A DNA stretch of 64,000 nt. Source: Dryas octopetala (lineage: Eukaryota > Streptophyta > Magnoliopsida > Rosales > Rosaceae). Within the stretch, counting starts at the first letter, position 1. Every line of letters starts with the position of its first letter. Made by a program: the position numbers and the translations under genes. The notes below the pieces were generated by a model that saw only the letters and a list, made by a program, of their open reading frames with translations, was not told the DNA's origin and did not search any database. This document shows, one piece after another, positions 60,568 through 64,000 of this stretch. The stretch is from the NCBI GenBank assembly GCA_963921425.1, contig OY992840.1, positions 18,082,621 through 18,146,620 on the forward strand, given 5' to 3'.

Positions 60568-61515
60568 GTTTTAATTTACCCCACTTCAATTTTTGTATGA
60601 CATGGAATTGGGGTAAATAGAACTCTGGATGGAAACCTCAATTTAGAACATATTTTAATGCAGATTTTACTGAAACCTCCAGCATGGTGGTGGGTTTTGC
60701 TTCTAATTAAGAAAATCAAGGATTAGGTGATACAGGAAACACAGCTGCTTTGACTAAAATTGGGTAGCTTTTTCTCTTTTTCCTTTTTTGTTTTTGTTTT
60801 TTGTTTTCTACTTTGCAAATTGTAAATATCCAAGGGGAAATTACTATTATAAGTTTATAACAGATTGTAAGTTTTCACATGCAGAGTATGGTAGGCATTT
60901 GGATTACGCCAATATTCTAACTTCCAAGTAATAAAACAAAACATAGATGTCTCTTCGTATCTTTCTAACTTTAGAGAAAAAATCTCAGTGGGCCAGCAAA
61001 GAATTTTAAGTCTCAAGATTCTCTTGTTTCTCTTCATTTCGCTCAAATCCAATATAACACACTCTTAATTTTCAAGTGCAAGAGTAATAAAGCATGAGGA
61101 TGGTCTAATACGTACAGATTCTGAGAGATACACAATAAGATTCATCATGATCACACAGCAAAACTGGGTATAAATTAAAGAAAAAACAATAATCCAAGGA
61201 AAGAAATATAATAGATTCCACTATCAAATTATAATGGTTGGAACTTCCTATTTTCATTAGAAACTCAGCAGCAAATATAAATGATTTTTTATTTCCCATC
61301 ATCGGAACTGTTCACTAACTATCAAATGACCTCAGGTTGAAGTCAAGGTCAAGCACACATAACAACTCAGCCACCCTAAGAATAGGGAGTACAACTACCT
61401 CAAATGCAAATTTATTTTCTGCAACATTGGAAAAGTAAAAGATTGGGATGCATTCAATTACGATTTTCCTGACCGAGCAGATAAATAAATATAAAGGAAC
61501 AAGAAGAATATTTGG
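60568..61515. other. Convergent intergenic region
   Basis: About 0.95 kb between the stop codons of the RING gene (plus) and LAR (minus). It should hold both 3' UTRs. No other feature was seen. Confidence 0.6.
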
Positions 61516-63516
61516 TCATGCCGATGCTGAAGTAACTACAAATGCTTCTGGTTTAGCATCTGGCACGATATTGATGCAGTCGTTGACTGTTGACTGGTCG
61601 GTCACCTTCGGAACATGATCAACAACCCTTGTGGCAAACTCTTCGAAGCACTCATCCATGGTCCGAAATGGTGCGTCCGGATAGAGACAGCAGACTTCAA
61701 TGTCATTAGGCTTCTCTATCTCATAATGAACTTGGCACCCCTTAATGAAAATGTCATGTGTGAAGGATGCAACAATACTGTGTGGGATCCGCATCTCTGC
61801 AAGTTTAATTAAGCCATCATCAAATTAATCTTAAAGTTGGTTTAATTTTCCTTGTAGCACTCTCGTTGTACGTCTCTATTAAACTTGATATACATGATCG
61901 ATTCATTGTCTCATATTTTAAATTTTTCAAGATTTAGTAATATATCTAACATGGTATCAATATCAAGTTATAAGAAATCTTGCTGATATGTACCGTTATA
62001 TGTGGGTGTTGATCTGTGAGCAATGTGAGATTCTACCTTCATCATTACCTTACTATATCCACTTGGGTTAAAATCAATCCTGTAGCATAAGCTAGATTTA
62101 CTAGCTAGTCACTAACAAAATGATATAAAGCAAGTGGTATATAATTTGGAAGTGAACCTTTAGCAGCAGTAAGTAGGTCGTCCTCTGTAATAGTGACTCT
62201 AGGGAGTGTGCGTCCAATCTTCTCCTCCCACAAAGATGCAAGCTGGTTTATGTTCAACAGGTTGCTAGGTGGTCGAAAATGAACAGATTTGTTGAGTGTT
62301 CGAACGTCATCGATTGTTTTCATCGTGAACTTTCCAATGTCTGAACCCGCCACAAAGAAAGCTGTGACAATTTAACAAAGTTTTAAATTGAAAAAGACCA
62401 CAATTATTTAGTTACTTGTTAAATTAATTGTATAAGATGAAACTCAAAAAAAAAATATATATATATATATAACAAGGAAAACAACATAAGGAGGTTTTCT
62501 ACAGGGAAGAGAAAAAGTGTCTTGAAATTAAGCAATTTGAATATTGTTTTTCACAGTTTAGTACTCTTTCAGGAACTCATGATCAAACTTTTATTGGTTT
62601 CTTGCAGTGAAGAAAGAAATGCTTTTGCTACAGAATTTGCAGCAGAAGCTCATTTGACTTTTACCGACAGACCAACATGTCACATCTAAAACTATTTTTG
62701 GCTTCTTTTGGCTGCGATTTATGGCTTTTTTCGCCTGCAAATTCTGGCTTTAGCTTCGAATACTTTTCAGTTGTAATTTGTAAACACCAAAAAGTCATGC
62801 AATAGATTGTTACATGTCAACAACTACATCACAAATGAAAAAAACAAAAAAAAGAGGGGGCTTATATAGAGACAGGAAAATACCATTTAGCCATGATTTG
62901 GACATAAATAATTCGATCACTTACGAATCATTAATCTTCACATACTTGTATAAGCTTTTGGGGTTTGTGCAAATAATTAGTTCGAATTGGATAACATGTT
63001 AGAATTATGATAAATTCTTCAATAGTAGAACAAAATAAAAATAGGAGTTAAAGTGAAGGGTGTAATTTTGTAGTGGTATATATTATATATAGAGTAATAC
63101 TACACTTACCATATTTTTATACCACAATTTCATACCATCTTACATGGCATTCATATATTGGACACTAAAAATTAAAAAATAAAACCTAAAAAAATAAAAT
63201 AAAATACCCTTCCAGTAAAGTAATGACACATCATATGTGATACATATAATCAAGTAGTGTATAAGGTAGGTAGGTTACCTTTGACGGTGCCATCACCGTA
63301 GATGTGGAAGCAATCCAACGGTGGGAGAACATCAGCGGGGTGAATGTTGTCGTGATAAGGCCAACCAGCAATAGAATTGCAGCATATGTAAGTGTAGGGA
63401 ATGCCAGCAGCCTCAATGGACCTTCTGATTTTTCTCTTCTCATTGTACATAGTCAGCCCTGGCTCTACTGGATCTGCTCTGTCTATGTCATGCCCAAATT
63501 CAGATGGCAAAAATCT
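61516..63516 (-). CDS. LAR: Leucoanthocyanidin reductase (LAR), last three exons
   Basis: An NADPH-dependent enzyme of the short-chain dehydrogenase/isoflavone-reductase-like (PIP) family. It converts leucocyanidin to (+)-catechin for flavan-3-ol and proanthocyanidin synthesis in the cytosol. Visible exons from 5' to 3': 63279-63516, 62158-62361, 61516-61796, with GT..AG joins in frame and 240 codons. All three LAR-distinguishing motifs are present: RFLP (RFLPSEFGHDID), ICCN (YTYICCNSIAGWP) and THD (ASFTHDIFIKG). It also has the conserved DIGKFTMKTIDDVRTLNK block and the LAR-type C-terminal extension (LYPDAPFRTMDECFEEF, ending VVTSASA). The N-terminal Rossmann half with the NADPH-binding glycines lies beyond the right edge. 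Nothing suggests a pseudogene. Confidence 0.93.
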
Positions 63517-63536
63517 CTGCATATAAATATACTTAT

Positions 63537-63568
<32 letters not shown>

Positions 63569-64000
63569 TCATCATTCATGTTCATGCATGTGTAAGCGTA
63601 ACTTAGTAATTACTAGCTATCTAGCTATAAATTAATAGCTATTGATAATTAATAAATTATTAATTACACATAATAATCAATGTAGTGTCACCAATATTGT
63701 ACTTTATGAGGCCCAAAACTAAATGCTTTCGGGTGAATTTTCAATTTTTCTATATATATGTTATCTTAAATTAATTCGGACAATTTACATATATATATAT
63801 ATCTACCCCACTTTGATCAGGCGGCTTTATCAAACTTTCTCTGAATTGGGTTTTCTAAATTAAGTTGTTAATTTCCGAAACATATGCATTAGATGTTTTT
63901 TTTTTTGGTACAAGAGGGGCCGAAGCCAAAAAAACTTAAACAACTACAGCTCTAGGACAAGGAGTACCAAGAGCATCAGCAGAAAGTAAAGAGCAGACCT
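63517..64000 (-). other. LAR intron (partial) with ATC microsatellite and repeat-like end
   Basis: This is the intron upstream of the RFLP exon. It contains a (TCA)n run at ~63538-63567 and, from ~63899 to the window edge, a T-run followed by a sequence that looks like the end of a dispersed transposon (not proven). No coding exon was seen. Confidence 0.55.

Noticed and set aside
61955..61975. ATGGTATCA, resembling a retrotransposon primer-binding site
   Set aside because: The match to the initiator-Met tRNA end stops after eight bases and no LTR pair or coding region is nearby.
63070..63240. Possible half MITE in the LAR intron
   Set aside because: The left side resembles MITE ends but a matching inverted right end could not be aligned convincingly.
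63899..64000. Possible LINE end at the window edge
   Set aside because: Cut by the edge; no coding part or flanking repeat visible, so not listed as an element.

Overview
The window is nuclear DNA of a flowering plant. It is AT-rich, and its genes have many short GT..AG introns. The proteins are typical of eudicots, and a leucoanthocyanidin reductase gene fits a tannin-making (often woody) lineage. I cannot name the species from sequence alone. No plastid, mitochondrial or bacterial block was seen. Exon models were built by hand by joining GT/AG boundaries that keep the reading frame and family motifs continuous. UTR ends were not determined.

Layout, left to right: (1) 1-4230, minus: TFIIE alpha subunit, with its 3' end outside the window. 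(2) 4231-6169: divergent intergenic region holding a ~375-bp foldback element. (3) 6170-17480, plus: TAF2 (TFIID subunit 2) in 25 exons. Its introns hold a tRNA-Phe(GAA)-like gene, a tRNA-Gly relic and a short SINE, and its last exon holds a 30-bp coding minisatellite. (4) 17481-36674: ~19 kb without a convincing protein gene. It is a repeat landscape with a dispersed duplication (copy A ~18.9-22.85 kb, copy B ~26.04-27.39 kb), a 2.29-kb insertion in copy A with 10-bp target-site repeats, a 927-bp foldback element nested in that insertion, AT-rich tandem arrays, a SINE, a 716-bp foldback element with a perfect 9-bp target-site duplication, and a 185-bp MITE. (5) 36675-38304, minus: a CYC/TB1-class TCP transcription factor (BRC1/TCP18-like), two exons. 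(6) 43376-50713, plus: MSH2, 13 exons, with E2F and telo-box sites upstream. (7) 53519-60567, plus: a multi-pass membrane RING protein of the plant 'transmembrane Fragile-X-F-associated' type, 14 exons. (8) 61516 to beyond 63516, minus: leucoanthocyanidin reductase, last three exons only.

The genes do not form one pathway. TFIIE alpha and TAF2 are both parts of the RNA polymerase II pre-initiation complex and are transcribed away from each other. The others act in branching control (TCP), mismatch repair (MSH2), probable membrane ubiquitin ligation (RING) and flavan-3-ol synthesis (LAR).

I did not find a clearly new biological system. The most unusual content is the nested, datable series of mobile-element insertions and duplications at 18.9-29.1 kb, and the tRNA pair, one member altered and one decayed, inside a TAF2 intron.
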